Source: Ardenticatenales bacterium (GTDB lineage: Bacteria; Chloroflexota; Anaerolineae; Ardenticatenales; Ardenticatenaceae). From it: a stretch of DNA of 64,000 nucleotides. The stretch is from NCBI GenBank assembly GCA_020634795.1, contig JACKAZ010000003.1:62001-126000 (forward strand). Reading direction: 5' to 3'. The position numbers and the translations under genes are program-made. The notes below the pieces were generated by a model. That model was not told the origin of the DNA, did not search any database, and saw nothing but the letters and a program-made list of their open reading frames with translations. Shown piece by piece: positions 8,182 through 17,628 of this stretch (its first letter is position 1; each line of letters starts with the position of its first letter).

Positions 8182-9601
8182 GGTTATGCAAATAAGTTTC
8201 TGTAAAAAGGCGGTATCGTGTTGAACTAGGCAGCAGGGTTGGTAAGAATTGAGGAAGGGCTGATGGATATGTGGACAACCCTTCGCAAGCTACGGGTTGA
8301 CGCACATACCCACAGCCCGACGACTATTTTTGATCATCTTCCATCACTATTTGTCTCAAGAGACAAATAGACCCGTCCGGTTTCCCATTCGTCGCTAATC
8401 TCCATCACAATCGCGGTTGCCAAACGCTCACATGAAGCCACGTTGGGGAAAAGCACCACGACCCGCGACCGTCGCCGAATCTCCCGGTGCAGTCGTTCCA
8501 ATCCATTGACGGTGCGTAAGCGTCGTTGGTGCTTGCTGGAAAGTCAAAGACCGTTAGTCCTTCCGGAATGTTGGCTTCGAGCCAACTTGCCAGCTGTGGT
8601 GCACTCTCTTGATACTTTTCTACCGTCTCCTTCAACAATCGCTCCGCTTGGGGGCGATCTGCGGCGTTGAATATGGCGCGAATATCAGCGGCCACCTCTA
8701 GTTTGAGTGCTTTGCGCGGCACATAGCCTTGTGCATTTTGTTGCAAATGGAATTGACAACGTTGCTGCGGGACACCACCGCAAACTGCTTGTCGAGCCGC
8801 CTTCAAGCCAGCGTGAGCATCGCTAATGATCAGGCGTACAGCGCGCAAGCCGCGTTGCGCCAGACTTTGTAAGAAGTTGCGCCAGTGGACTTCATGTTCC
8901 GAGAGTGAGACTGAAATACCGAGTACGACCCGTTGTCCTGCGCCATTCAATCCGACCGCTTTCAGCACGGCTACATCCCGCACTTGTCCATCTTGACGCA
9001 CCTTTTCGTAGTGAGCATCGAGCCAGATGTAGGGACTGGCTTCTAGCGGGCGTTCGCGCCACGCCGCCAACTGCTCGTCGAGGCTGGCGGTAGCCTGACT
9101 GACCTGAGTTGAGCTGACCTCGAAGCCGCACAGCTCCTCGGTAATCTTGCGCACACGCCGTGTCGAGACACCCTGTACATACATCTCTGCTAGGGCCAGT
9201 TTGAGCGCTCGCTCACTGCGCAGCCCCTTCTCTAGCGCATTCGGGTAGAAGCCTCCTTCGCGCACTTGTGGTACATCGAAGGTCAACTTACCAATCCGAG
9301 TCGCTACCGTTTTGGGCTTATATCCGTTGGCATAGCCGCGCCGTTCGCTGCTACGTTCGTATGGCCCTACCCCAAGGTGCCTTTGGCGTTCGATTTGCAT
9401 CGCCACGTTTACCAAGGTTTCGATTAGCCCGGGCAGTGCCTCCAGTCCATCGGCTATGATCGGTTCCAATATTTCGGCGGGTAGGCTATGATTGTTCGCG
9501 TAGGTCATCGTGTTGTTCCTTTCGGGATTGCTACCTTGTCAGGCACACGATGACCTATTTTCCTTCCTTCTCCAAATTTACAGAAACTATTTTACACTAT
9601 C
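8182..9601 (-). mobile_element. IS256-family insertion sequence (about 1420 bp)
   Basis: The element is bounded by an exact 9-bp duplication. Imperfect terminal inverted repeats share the core AGTTTCTGTAAA (about 8194-8206 and, inverted, 9575-9590), roughly 21 matches in 30 positions. It contains one transposase gene on the minus strand. Size and duplication length are normal for IS256. The transposase is frameshifted, so this copy is probably inactive or needs a functional copy elsewhere in the genome. Confidence 0.88.
8334..9508 (-). pseudogene. IS256-family transposase, frameshifted near the C-terminus
   Basis: From ATG 9506-9508 the frame gives about 325 residues of a mutator-type transposase: LTFDVPQVREGGFYP near the N-terminus, a DDE catalytic core with YIWLDAHYEKVR (first Asp), LIISDAHAGLKAA (second Asp), and QRCQFHLQQNA. 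At about 8533-8540 the frame shifts. In the alternative frame the expected continuation (RTVNGLERLHREIRRRSRVV, VYLSLETNSDGR) runs to a TGA at 8334. The catalytic Glu helix lies in this shifted part, so the original frame product lacks a complete core. A single 1-nt loss or 2-nt gain explains it. Sequencing error cannot be excluded. Confidence 0.85.
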
Positions 9602-9610
9602 GCCACCGAG
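9602..9610. repeat. Target-site duplication, right copy
   Basis: GCCACCGAG, identical to 8173-8181. Confidence 0.8.
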
Positions 9611-10090
9611 CGTTTCAAATATTGATAACTCACAAGGAGATACGCGCAGCGGCACCCTTTTCATGTGATCACGATAACTTCAATACTCTTGGGCTTCTCA
9701 GGGTCAGCCGGAATGTGCAAAAAGTTGCCTGCACATCCGGTATGCAGTTCTTGTGTGAATTGCCGTTTTTTACGTTCGTTGTATGATGTTGGTGAGGTGA
9801 GATTATCTCAAACAGGTCGAGTCGATGCCCGCCTGAAAGACACGGCCCAGAGTGCAGCAATTACCCTTGCCTATCTAGAAACTCGCTGGTGATTGGCCCT
9901 ACATCGACCGTACGGCCAGTTTCTTTGCGCCATTTATTCCGCATGGCGGTATCGAGAACTCAGAGTGACAGTCGCATTGCTCAGCTGAAGATGCGATTCT
10001 TGACCGATGGTTCAGTATCACTGTGTGAGATAGTCCCCTGCAACTACCTGAATGATTGATCCAACTTACTTGTGGAACTAGGAGGTCCTT
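9611..10090. other. Gene-free spacer right of the insertion sequence
   Basis: I see no supported gene. Several short ORFs overlap on both strands without ribosome sites or recognisable domains. Base composition is less GC-rich than the flanking genes. Confidence 0.45.
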
Positions 10091-10327
10091 ATGAACAACC
10101 GTGATAAGGCGCGAGAAGCTGCACAGCGTTTGGAGTTTTTTTGCGTCAATAGCCGCAGCTCGAAAAACCCATGTGGCGATCCTATTGCCGATAACGCGGG
10201 CAATGTCCATTATACCCACAGACGACTGAATTTCATGAAAATAGATGAGTCATGGACAGGTAGTGTTACCGCTATCTTTCAGTGTCCAGTGTGTGGGGTC
10301 AGCCGTAGACAGAAAATCAGCTTGTGA
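10091..10327 (+). CDS. Small Cys-rich (putative zinc-ribbon) protein
   Basis: 78 residues from ATG with a good AGGAGG site seven bases upstream. Cysteines at 18, 28, 65 and 68, the last two as CPVC, suggest a split zinc ribbon. The remainder is polar with no signal peptide or membrane segment. It stands alone, followed by a probable terminator (10373-10410). It has no recognised family. The good ribosome site and the terminator support a real gene despite the gene-poor surroundings. Confidence 0.55.
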   Translation: MNNRDKAREAAQRLEFFCVNSRSSKNPCGDPIADNAGNVHYTHRRLNFMKIDESWTGSVTAIFQCPVCGVSRRQKISL

Positions 10328-10372
10328 CCCCTACACCCTCGAACTAGCGATGGTTTCGCAATAATTCTAAAA

Positions 10373-10410
10373 GGAAGGGCGACTGTGACAGGATGTTAAC
10401 GGTCGCCTTC
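10373..10410 (+). terminator. Probable intrinsic terminator
   Basis: Arms GAAGGGCGAC and GTCGCCTTC (one bulged G) followed by tatttctc. Positioned about 45 nt after the stop of the small Cys-rich protein. Confidence 0.5.
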
Positions 10411-10740
10411 TATTTCTCAATTAGGTACCCTACAGGGCCAAGGCGCGACAGACGACGTTGGTAAGCGATTAGTTTGCGTTTACTCCTCACCCCCTTTTTC
10501 CCCTTGTCTTGCCACATAAGTAAAACCCTAAGGCCAGTGAAAAGTAATAGTTATCCGCCACGCAAGCTACTTGATGAGATAGTCCAGTGGGATGACATCC
10601 ATCAGACATTCCTGGGTATACTTATTTCTACTCGTTGACCTTGAGGTTTGCAATGCTCCTACAGCGGGACAAGCCGCGTGCCCATTCGCCATGCGCCGCC
10701 ATCGCAGCCGTCGTTCTCTCACCGCGCCTCTAATCCTCGA

Positions 10741-11043
10741 CAACTCAAAGGGCGACCCATCCGGGTGTACTCAAGCGTTGTGCAAGCCAAGCGTATGCCG
10801 CCGTTTATCAACCCGTGGCGTGTGGCGTGTCCAACAGGTCGGCTCAAGGATGGCACCATGCCTAGTCTCCCCAGCTCCCCCAGCTCCCCCAGCTCCCCCA
10901 GCTCCCCCAGCTCCCCCCAGCTCCCCCAGCTCCCCCAGCTCCCCCAGCTCCCCCAGCCCAGCTCCCCAAGCTCCCCAGTTCCCCAGCTCCCTCTCTATGT
11001 GGAATCGAGCCTCTAGAACGCTGCACCACTCGTGCCTACACCC
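10741..11043. repeat. Composite interspersed repeat, copy B (plus orientation)
   Basis: Same architecture as 5094-5352: left block (aagccaagcgt, caacaggtcggctcaaggat), a long core of AGCTCCCCC nonamers (about 10863-10990), then tctctatgtggaatcg and actcgtgc. It lies 5' of the glycosyltransferase at 11190 on the same strand. Proline/serine-rich ORFs through it are artefacts of the nonamer. Confidence 0.75.
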
Positions 11044-11189
11044 GACCCCTCCCGCCCGTTTCCCCTTTACTGCGCTCCTGCTTATAATCCGACCGACCAC
11101 CCTATTAAACCCTTACAACTTCTCCTTACCGAGCATGGCAACGAGGCCTTGATTCGACTCGGAGCCAGCGCAGGAAGGAGCCACTGACT

Positions 11190-12308
11190 TTGTCGATGCG
11201 AATTGGAATAGATGCACGCCTCTTGGGCTATCGCCAAGCGGGGATCGGGAAATACACGCGCCAGTTGATCGAACATCTCGTGCCGCTCGCCACCGACGAG
11301 CAATTCGTGGTACTCCACAGCCGCAAAGATGGCCGCTCGTTGGTCGACGACCCCCATTTCGAACGACGTGCGACCTTCACCCCGCCCCACCATCGCTTGG
11401 AACAGTGGATCTTACCCCTCGAGACTTATCGACTCGGCTTCGATCTGCTCCACTCGCCCGATTTCATCCCGCCCTTCCGTCGCAACTATAAGTCGATCAT
11501 TACGGTCCATGATCTGGCCTTCCTGAAGTTCCCCCACTTCGTCACGAAGGATAGTGCCCACCACTACGGACACATCGACCAAGCGGTGCGCAACACCGAT
11601 CACATCATCGCGGTCAGCCACAGCACACGCGAGGATATCGTGGCGCTGTTGGGGGCCGATGAAGAGAAGATCACGGTGATTCACGAGGCGGCCGATCCCA
11701 TCTTCCAGCCGATCAGTGACGAAACGATGTTGGCCGAAGTGCGGGCGCGCCACAGTCTCAATCTGCCGTATATTTTCTTCCTCAGCACGATCGAGCCGCG
11801 CAAGAATCTGACGACGCTCTTGCACGCCTTTCGGCAGCTGTTGGATGCCTACCCGACCGTACGGGGTGTTACGCTGGCCATCGCGGGCGAAAAGGGTTGG
11901 CTCTACGAAGAGGTCTTTGACACGATCGAATCGTTGCGTCTGGGCGACGCTGTCCGTTACTTGGGCCGTGTGCCGCTGGCCGACCTGCCCGCGCTGCTCA
12001 ACGGGGCGACCGCCCACGTCCACCCCAGCTTCTATGAGGGCTTTGGGCTGACACCGCTGGAGGCAATGGCGACCGGTACGCCTACCATCGTCAGCAACGT
12101 CTCTTCCTTGCCCGAGGTGGTGGGGGATGCGGGGTTACAAGTGCCGCCAGAGGATGTGGAAGCGTGGGCCGATGCGATTTACCGTATGCTGAGCGATGAG
12201 GAGTTGCGCACCACCCTTTCGGAGAAGGGGCTGAAACGGGCGGCCCAGTTCTCGTGGCACAAGGCGGCGCAGCAGCATCTTGATCTGTATCATAAGATTG
12301 TGGGCTGA
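11190..12308 (+). CDS. Glycosyltransferase family 4 (GT-B fold)
   Basis: 372 residues. TTG 11190 is given as start because AAGGAG lies nine bases upstream; an in-frame ATG at 11196 would shorten it by two residues. The N-terminal Rossmann half starts MRIGIDARLLGYRQAGIGKY, with a VHDLAF segment near 110. The C-terminal nucleotide-sugar-binding half has STIEPRKNLTTLLHAF, VRYLGRVP and the GT4 donor-site motif HPSFYEGFGLTPLEAMATG. Function: transfer of a hexose, likely mannose or glucose, to a polysaccharide or glycolipid at the inner face of the membrane. Donor and acceptor are not determined. A second GT4 and a methyltransferase follow, suggesting surface-glycan synthesis. Confidence 0.85.
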   Translation: MSMRIGIDARLLGYRQAGIGKYTRQLIEHLVPLATDEQFVVLHSRKDGRSLVDDPHFERRATFTPPHHRLEQWILPLETYRLGFDLLHSPDFIPPFRRNYKSIITVHDLAFLKFPHFVTKDSAHHYGHIDQAVRNTDHIIAVSHSTREDIVALLGADEEKITVIHEAADPIFQPISDETMLAEVRARHSLNLPYIFFLSTIEPRKNLTTLLHAFRQLLDAYPTVRGVTLAIAGEKGWLYEEVFDTIESLRLGDAVRYLGRVPLADLPALLNGATAHVHPSFYEGFGLTPLEAMATGTPTIVSNVSSLPEVVGDAGLQVPPEDVEAWADAIYRMLSDEELRTTLSEKGLKRAAQFSWHKAAQQHLDLYHKIVG

Positions 12309-12454
12309 CGACGGCTGGTACGACGGCGGATGTCACAGGGGAACCTCGACAATCGTGAGCGTGGGTGAGCCATTGCACGCCTCGGTCACCCAAAGCAGGG
12401 CAACGTGACGCGCTATCTCTATCGCTCTTATCGTTCAAACCGCTCCACTGTTCC

Positions 12455-13660
12455 ATGAAACTGCTCTTTCTGACGCCCCAAATGCCGTGGCCGCCCCAAC
12501 AGGGCGCCGCGCTGCGCAACGGGGGGCTGATCCATGCGCTGGCCCAACGCCACGAACTCCACCTGTTGACCTTCGCCGACGCGCCCACCCCCACACCGCC
12601 CCATCTCGCCTCGCTCACCACCGTGCCGCTGCCCCCGCGCAGTGGCGCGGCGCGGCTGCGCGATCTGCTACGCCATCCGGCCCCCGATATGGCACGCCGC
12701 TTGGCCTCGCCCGCCATGGCAGAGGCGCTGGCTTCGTTGTTGCAACGCCACGGCTTCGATTTGGTTCAGGTGGAGGGGATCGAGATGGTTCCGTTTGCCC
12801 TCCCCTACTTGGGACGTGCGGTCGGCCCCCGCTGGATCTACGATGCCCACAACGCTGAAAGCGACCTGCAAGTCTCGGCGCTACGGGCCGATCTGAAGCG
12901 GCCGACGCGCTGGCACGCGGCGCTCTACAGCGCGCTCCAGGTCCGCAAGTTGCGCCGCTTTGAACGGGACAGCTTGCCACGTTTCGATGGGGTCGTCGCG
13001 GTCAGCCAGGAGGATGCGGCGCTGCTGACCGCGCAGTGCCATGTCGACGCCGTGGTGGTTCCCAATGGGGTGGACAGCGATCACTTTGCGCCGCAACGCT
13101 TCGACGCAGCGCCCGACATGGCAGGGCGCGGGGGGCCAACGTTGCTTTTCACGGGGAAGATGGACTTTCGGCCCAACGTTGATGGCGTGCTGTGGTTCGC
13201 CGACCAGATTTTGCCCCAACTGGCCGATCTGAATCCAACGCTCTGGGTGGTGGGCCAGCGGCCCCACCGCGCGCTGGATCGGCTACGCCAGCAGCCCAAC
13301 ATCGTGCTGAGGGGTTGGGTCGACGCGGTCGAACCCTACTTGGCGGCGGCGGATCTGGTCGTGGTGCCGTTGCGCATGGGGAGCGGCACACGACTGAAGG
13401 TGCTGCAAGCGCTGAGCATGGCGCGGCCCGTCGTGGGAACCACGCTGGGCTGCGCGGGGCTGGCGGTGAGTGATGGCAAGGAGCTGCGCCTTGCCGACAG
13501 CGCCGATGACTTTGCCAATGCGGTGCGGCAAACCCTGTTGCAGCCGCGCGACGCCGCTGCCATGGCCATGCGGGGCCGCGCCCACATCCAGCAGAAGTTC
13601 GATTGGCGTGTCATTGTCCCAAGTCTGGAAGAAAGCTATCAGCGTTGGCTCGCCCAATAG
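12455..13660 (+). CDS. Glycosyltransferase family 4
   Basis: 401 residues from MKLLFLTPQMPWPPQQG, a typical GT4 N-terminus of the sugar-transferase type; a longer upstream reading has no support. YDAHNAESDL lies near 130, VSQEDAALL near 185, and VVPNGVDSDHF marks the inter-domain hinge. The C-terminal half has LLFTGKMDFRPNVDG, IVLRGWVDAVEPYLAAADLVVVPLRMGSGTRLKVLQALSMARPVV split across the acceptor/donor loop, consistent with GT4 (Glycos_transf_1/4). It is separated from the preceding GT4 by about 145 bp with no clear terminator, so they may share a transcript. Substrates unknown. Confidence 0.85.
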   Translation: MKLLFLTPQMPWPPQQGAALRNGGLIHALAQRHELHLLTFADAPTPTPPHLASLTTVPLPPRSGAARLRDLLRHPAPDMARRLASPAMAEALASLLQRHGFDLVQVEGIEMVPFALPYLGRAVGPRWIYDAHNAESDLQVSALRADLKRPTRWHAALYSALQVRKLRRFERDSLPRFDGVVAVSQEDAALLTAQCHVDAVVVPNGVDSDHFAPQRFDAAPDMAGRGGPTLLFTGKMDFRPNVDGVLWFADQILPQLADLNPTLWVVGQRPHRALDRLRQQPNIVLRGWVDAVEPYLAAADLVVVPLRMGSGTRLKVLQALSMARPVVGTTLGCAGLAVSDGKELRLADSADDFANAVRQTLLQPRDAAAMAMRGRAHIQQKFDWRVIVPSLEESYQRWLAQ

Positions 13661-13967
13661 TGGGGCGCGGGAGGAGCTAAAAGCGCTAGAGAAGCGTGAG
13701 GGGAGGCCCGTTGAAAGAGCGTTGGGGCTGCAAAGACTGTTGATCCCGTTCGACGCGTTGCGCCCTTCGGTATACAATCTCTAGAAACGGAGAAAACGGA
13801 GGAAGTGCAGGCAACGGAGAAAAACCAAAGCGAAAAGCGAAACGGGAGGAGAGCGTTGATCCAATGACGAGCAGCTACCCTTTCTTCATTCGCTACTCCA
13901 CCCCTTCTATTCCCAGAACTCTCAACGATAGACAGACAAAAGAAACGACACTCACTCCGAACGTCCT
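13661..13967. other. Purine-rich spacer without a gene
   Basis: About 300 bp with many aacggag/ggagga steps (13780-13860) and no supported ORF, terminator or RNA. Confidence 0.5.
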
Positions 13968-14750
13968 ATGAATAATCTTGACCTGCGCGCCGACCGCAGC
14001 CGCATCCCCCAACGGATCGACGAAGATGACCACTGGTGGTTTGCCAGCCGCACTCGTGCGCTGGAAACGATCTTGGCGAAACATAGCCGTCGCCGCGACA
14101 TGATGATCTTGGATATCGGCAGCGGCGCGGGCAACATGTACCACCATCTCAGTCGCTACGGGGATGTGATCGGCATCGAGAACCACCCCGCGCCGGTGAA
14201 AGTCGGCCAAGCGCGGGGCTACGACATCCGCCTCGGCGACGCGACCGCGCTCGACCTGCCCGATGCCAGCTTCGACTTGGTGACCGCGCTCGACGTGATC
14301 GAGCACAACGACGACGATCTGGCGATCCTGCGCGAGGCCAACCGCGTGCTGCGGCCCGGCGGGCTGGTGCTGATCTCGGTGCCCGCCTTCCAATGGCTGT
14401 GGAGCTTCAACGACGACCTCAACGATCACAAACGGCGCTACACGGCGGGCGATTTGGAGGCGAAGCTGCGTACGACGGGCTTTACACCGCTACAGAGCAG
14501 CTACAACAATTTCCTCGTCTTCCCGCTGGCGGCAGGAATGATCGCGCTCAATAAGCGCAAAGAAGCGCCGGACGCACTGAAATCTCACTACTTCGACGAC
14601 GATGCCTATCAGGTGGACATGCAGCCCACCCATCCGCTCGTCAACCGTCTATTGACCGGCGTTGGCATCGCCGAACAGCAACTGCTCAAAGTCGCGTCGC
14701 TGCCGATCGGCACCGGTCTCATCACCATCGCCCGCAAAAATGGCGGATGA
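13968..14750 (+). CDS. Class I SAM-dependent methyltransferase
   Basis: 260 residues. The SAM-binding motif I is ILDIGSGAGNMYHHL (about 45-59), motif II is around VIGIEN, and LVTALDVIEHNDDD (about 105-118) and LRPGGLVLISVPAFQWLW follow. The HWWFASR near the N-terminus is common in methyltransferases next to polyprenyl-phosphate glycosyltransferases. The last 60 residues (FPLAAGMIAL, LLKVASLPIGTG) contain weakly hydrophobic stretches. Function: methylation of an unidentified small molecule or lipid-linked sugar. Located after two GT4 genes, which fits surface-glycan or lipid modification, but this is inference. Confidence 0.8.
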   Translation: MNNLDLRADRSRIPQRIDEDDHWWFASRTRALETILAKHSRRRDMMILDIGSGAGNMYHHLSRYGDVIGIENHPAPVKVGQARGYDIRLGDATALDLPDASFDLVTALDVIEHNDDDLAILREANRVLRPGGLVLISVPAFQWLWSFNDDLNDHKRRYTAGDLEAKLRTTGFTPLQSSYNNFLVFPLAAGMIALNKRKEAPDALKSHYFDDDAYQVDMQPTHPLVNRLLTGVGIAEQQLLKVASLPIGTGLITIARKNGG

Positions 14751-14939
14751 ACGCGAAACGTGGAAGCGTTGAAACGAGAAACAATGGCGCTGCGTTCGTG
14801 CTGCCAAACCACCGCGAACGACACCGCCACATCCCGCGTTCACAACGCCGTTGAAAGGTCGGGCCACCGCATGGTGCAACGCACCGGCCACGGCTGGGCG
14901 GCGTGTCCCAAATACTAAATGCTAAAACCTGGAGAGAGC

Positions 14940-15689
14940 ATGGAGCTACTCGGCATCGACATCGGCGGTTCGGGGATTAAAGGGGCGATGGTGGACAGCG
15001 AGACGGGCGAGCTGCGGACCGACCGTGAGCGGATTCCCACCCCGCAGCCCGCCACGCCCGAAGCGGTGGCGGATGTGGTGGCCCAGTTGGTCAACCATTT
15101 CGACTACCGCGGTCCGCTCGGCTGTGCTTTCCCCGCCATCGTGCAGAACGGCATCGTCCACACTGCGGCCAACATCGATCCTTCCTGGCTGAACACGCCG
15201 GGCCAAGCACTGTTGGCCCAGTGGACCTCGTTGCCCGTGGCGCTGCTGAACGATGCCGACGCGGCGGGGCTGGCCGAGATGAAGTTCGGCGCGGGGCGCG
15301 ATGCGTCGGGGGTCACGATTATGCTCACGCTGGGAACCGGTATCGGCAGCGCCCTCTTTTTGGAGGGCGAACTGCTGCCCAACACCGAATTTGGGCATCT
15401 CTATATGGCCAATGGGCTGATCAGCGAAGCCTACGCCTCCGACCGCGTCCGCGACGAAGAGGGTCTGAAGTGGAAGGTGTGGGCCGCACGGCTGGACGAG
15501 CTGCTGCGCCACCTCGACCGGCTCTTCTCCCCCGACCTCTACATTTTGGGGGGCGGTGTCAGCAAGAAGCATAAGAAGTTCATCCCGCAGCTGACGACCG
15601 AGGTCCCCGTCGTGCCCGCGCAGCTTCGCAACGAAGCCGGTATCGTCGGGGCCGCCATGGCGGCGCTAAAGTTGGCGCAGCCGAGCTGA
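14940..15689 (+). CDS. ppgK: Polyphosphate glucokinase
   Basis: 249 residues from MELLGIDIGGSGIKGAMVD; this start has GGAGAG four bases upstream. ROK-fold kinase: the phosphate-binding loop is in GIDIGGSGIKG, the catalytic region is LLNDADAAGLAEMKFG (Asp general base), and LTLGTGIGSALF is the second phosphate loop. Length and the ERIPTPQPATPEAV and NTEFGHLYM segments fit bacterial polyphosphate-dependent glucokinases, which phosphorylate glucose with polyphosphate and often ATP. The usual ROK zinc motif CxCGxxGC is absent, as expected for this branch. Its stop overlaps the start of the VOC gene by one base (TGATG). Confidence 0.88.
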   Translation: MELLGIDIGGSGIKGAMVDSETGELRTDRERIPTPQPATPEAVADVVAQLVNHFDYRGPLGCAFPAIVQNGIVHTAANIDPSWLNTPGQALLAQWTSLPVALLNDADAAGLAEMKFGAGRDASGVTIMLTLGTGIGSALFLEGELLPNTEFGHLYMANGLISEAYASDRVRDEEGLKWKVWAARLDELLRHLDRLFSPDLYILGGGVSKKHKKFIPQLTTEVPVVPAQLRNEAGIVGAAMAALKLAQPS

Positions 15690-16090
15690 TGGCCGACCAT
15701 ACGGTTCCCATCCTGCGGGTTGCCCGCCCCACCGACCGCTTGAGCCAGATCGCGGCGCTCTATGAACGGGGGCTGGCGCTAACACGGCTCGCCGAATTCG
15801 AAGACCACGACGGCTTTTCGGGCGTGGTGCTGGGCGCCCCCCACGCGCCCTACCATCTCGAATTCACCAGTGCTCCCCACCACAAAGCGGGTCGTGCCCC
15901 GACCGAAGAAAACCTGCTCGTCTTCTATCTGCCGACTCACGCCGACTGGCATGACGGCTGCCAGCGCATGGAAGCGGCAGGATTCAAGCGTGTCTCCGCC
16001 TTCAACCCCTATTGGGAGCGCTATGGCCGTACTTTCGAAGATCCCGATGGATACCGCGTCGTCTTGGCCCACCGTGACTGGACGATGTAG
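15689..16090 (+). CDS. VOC (glyoxalase/bleomycin-resistance fold) protein
   Basis: 133 residues. One VOC module pair: VPILRVARPTDRLSQIAALYERGL at the N-terminus, YHLEFTS in the middle, and NPYWERYGRTFEDPDGYRVVLAH at the end, where the FEDPDGYRV motif is characteristic. Potential metal ligands are His near 57 and Glu/His residues in the strands. It is translationally coupled to the polyphosphate glucokinase gene. Chemical role unknown; it could be a small-molecule lyase, dioxygenase-like or binding protein. Confidence 0.75.
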   Translation: MADHTVPILRVARPTDRLSQIAALYERGLALTRLAEFEDHDGFSGVVLGAPHAPYHLEFTSAPHHKAGRAPTEENLLVFYLPTHADWHDGCQRMEAAGFKRVSAFNPYWERYGRTFEDPDGYRVVLAHRDWTM

Positions 16091-16305
16091 CGACTGGTGA
16101 ATGGCGACTGGTGAATGGGGAGATATTGAGACGTGTTTTACCGCTCCGCCATTGCGAATCGAGAATCGAGAATCGGGACACATTGTTGGTTCGTTGAACA
16201 ACCGTGCAAAAACAACGAAAAAACAAGGTGTACTGAGTACTAAATGATTTGCCATGTCACCCCTTACCCTTTGCCCCTTGCCCCTTGCCCCTTGCTCGAG
16301 ACCCC
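16091..16305. repeat. Short-repeat spacer before moeA
   Basis: Contains gaatggcgactggt units (16091-16115), gaatcgagaatcg units (16155-16180) and CCCCTTG heptamers (16259-16293) that end about 10 bases before the moeA start. Each type recurs in other spacers of this window. Confidence 0.6.
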
Positions 16306-17628
16306 ATGAAGCCCCGTGCCATCTCCACTTCGCAACAGCCCCACGCCCCGCCATTGATCCCCGTTGACGAGGCGCTGGAGACGATCCTTGCTCACTTCGC
16401 GCCGCTCGGCAGCGAAGTGGTGGCGCTGCACGAGGCCCATCGTCGCATCCTCGCCGATGATCTGATCGCGCCCCACGACCTACCCCCGTTCCGCAATTCG
16501 GCGATGGATGGCTACGCACTTCGCGCCGCGGATATCGTCGGGGCCAGTACGGAGCGGCCTCGTTGGCTGCCGGTCGCTGGTCTTTCGGCGGCGGGGGATC
16601 CGCCACCCGCTACCCTGCCTGTTGGTGCCGCCATGCGCATCATGACCGGCGCGCCGCTACCACGTGGCGCCGACACCGTTGTCCGCTTCGAGGAGACGAG
16701 TGAAGGCTGGGAGGCGGTGAACCGGCCCGCCGACGGGGTGCTGATTCTGCGCAGCGAGCGCGAAGGGGCCAACGTTCGCTGCGCGGGGGAGGATGTGCGG
16801 GCGGGCGAGCGGGTGCTCACGGCAGGCTCCCCCCTTCACCCGCCCCAGATCGCGCTGTTGGCCGCCCTGGGCCAGGCGCAGGTGGCGGTGGTGCGCCGTC
16901 CGCGCGTGGGGATCCTGGCCACGGGCGACGAGCTGTTGCCACCGGACGCACCGCTGGCCCCCGGTCGGATCCGTAATTCCAACGAGGCGATGCTGGCCGC
17001 ATGGGTGGCGCAGGTCGGCGGCGAACCGTGGCCACTCGGTATCGCTCGGGACGAAGCGACCGCGTTGCGGGCCAAGCTGGCCGAAGCGTTGGCGGTGGGT
17101 TGCGACCTCATCCTAACGTCGGCAGGGGTGAGCGTGGGCGATTTCGACCGCGTGAAGGAGGTGTTGGCCGCAGAAGGGGAGATGCATTTCTGGCAGGTGG
17201 CGATCAAACCCGGCAAGCCCTTGGCCTTTGGCGTGGTGAGGCACGGCGAACGCCACGTGCCGCTGCTTGGTCTGCCCGGCAACCCCGTGGCCTCTGCCGT
17301 GGCCTTCCACGTCTTTGCCCAGCCCGCCATCCGTCGCATGGGGCAACGTTGGCCCCTTGCCCCCCCACGCCGCACGGCGCAGTTGGCCGAGCCGGTACAC
17401 AACAGTGGGCGGCGTCATTATCTGCGTGCCTTTGCGTGGCGGGACGAAGACGGCACGTTGCGCGTCACGACGCGCGGCAGCGGGGTACAGCGGCAAGGCT
17501 CCGGCATTTTGAGCGTGTTGGCATGGGCCAACTGTTTTGCAATTGTTCCTGAAGATGTTTACTATTTGGAGACAAATCAACCAATCGCGGTCGAGCCGAT
17601 TCAGTGGGCCGAGGAGGAATGGAATTAG
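16306..17628 (+). CDS. moeA: Molybdopterin molybdotransferase MoeA (copy 1)
   Basis: 440 residues from MKPRAISTSQQP; upstream in-frame sequence is repeat-derived. Features: LPPFRNSAMDGYALR, RIMTGAPLPRGADTVVRFEE, GILATGDELLPP, ILTSAGVSVGDFDRVKEVL, KPGKPLAFG and LLGLPGNPVASAVAFH, which line the molybdate/adenylyl-molybdopterin site. C-terminal domain IV from about 360. Function: inserts molybdate into adenylyl-molybdopterin to form the molybdenum cofactor in the cytosol. The DsbA-like gene starts immediately after its stop codon, so the two are cotranscribed. A second MoeA lies at 35603-36820. No other Mo-cofactor genes are in the window. Confidence 0.92.
   Translation: MKPRAISTSQQPHAPPLIPVDEALETILAHFAPLGSEVVALHEAHRRILADDLIAPHDLPPFRNSAMDGYALRAADIVGASTERPRWLPVAGLSAAGDPPPATLPVGAAMRIMTGAPLPRGADTVVRFEETSEGWEAVNRPADGVLILRSEREGANVRCAGEDVRAGERVLTAGSPLHPPQIALLAALGQAQVAVVRRPRVGILATGDELLPPDAPLAPGRIRNSNEAMLAAWVAQVGGEPWPLGIARDEATALRAKLAEALAVGCDLILTSAGVSVGDFDRVKEVLAAEGEMHFWQVAIKPGKPLAFGVVRHGERHVPLLGLPGNPVASAVAFHVFAQPAIRRMGQRWPLAPPRRTAQLAEPVHNSGRRHYLRAFAWRDEDGTLRVTTRGSGVQRQGSGILSVLAWANCFAIVPEDVYYLETNQPIAVEPIQWAEEEWN

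Noticed and set aside
9550..9892. Two short ORFs right of the insertion sequence
   Set aside because: The first starts inside the IS end; neither has a ribosome site or recognisable motif.
10592..11152. Pro/Ser-rich ORFs at the GT4 upstream repeat
   Set aside because: The Ser-Pro and Leu-Pro runs are simply the nonamer AGCTCCCCC in two frames.
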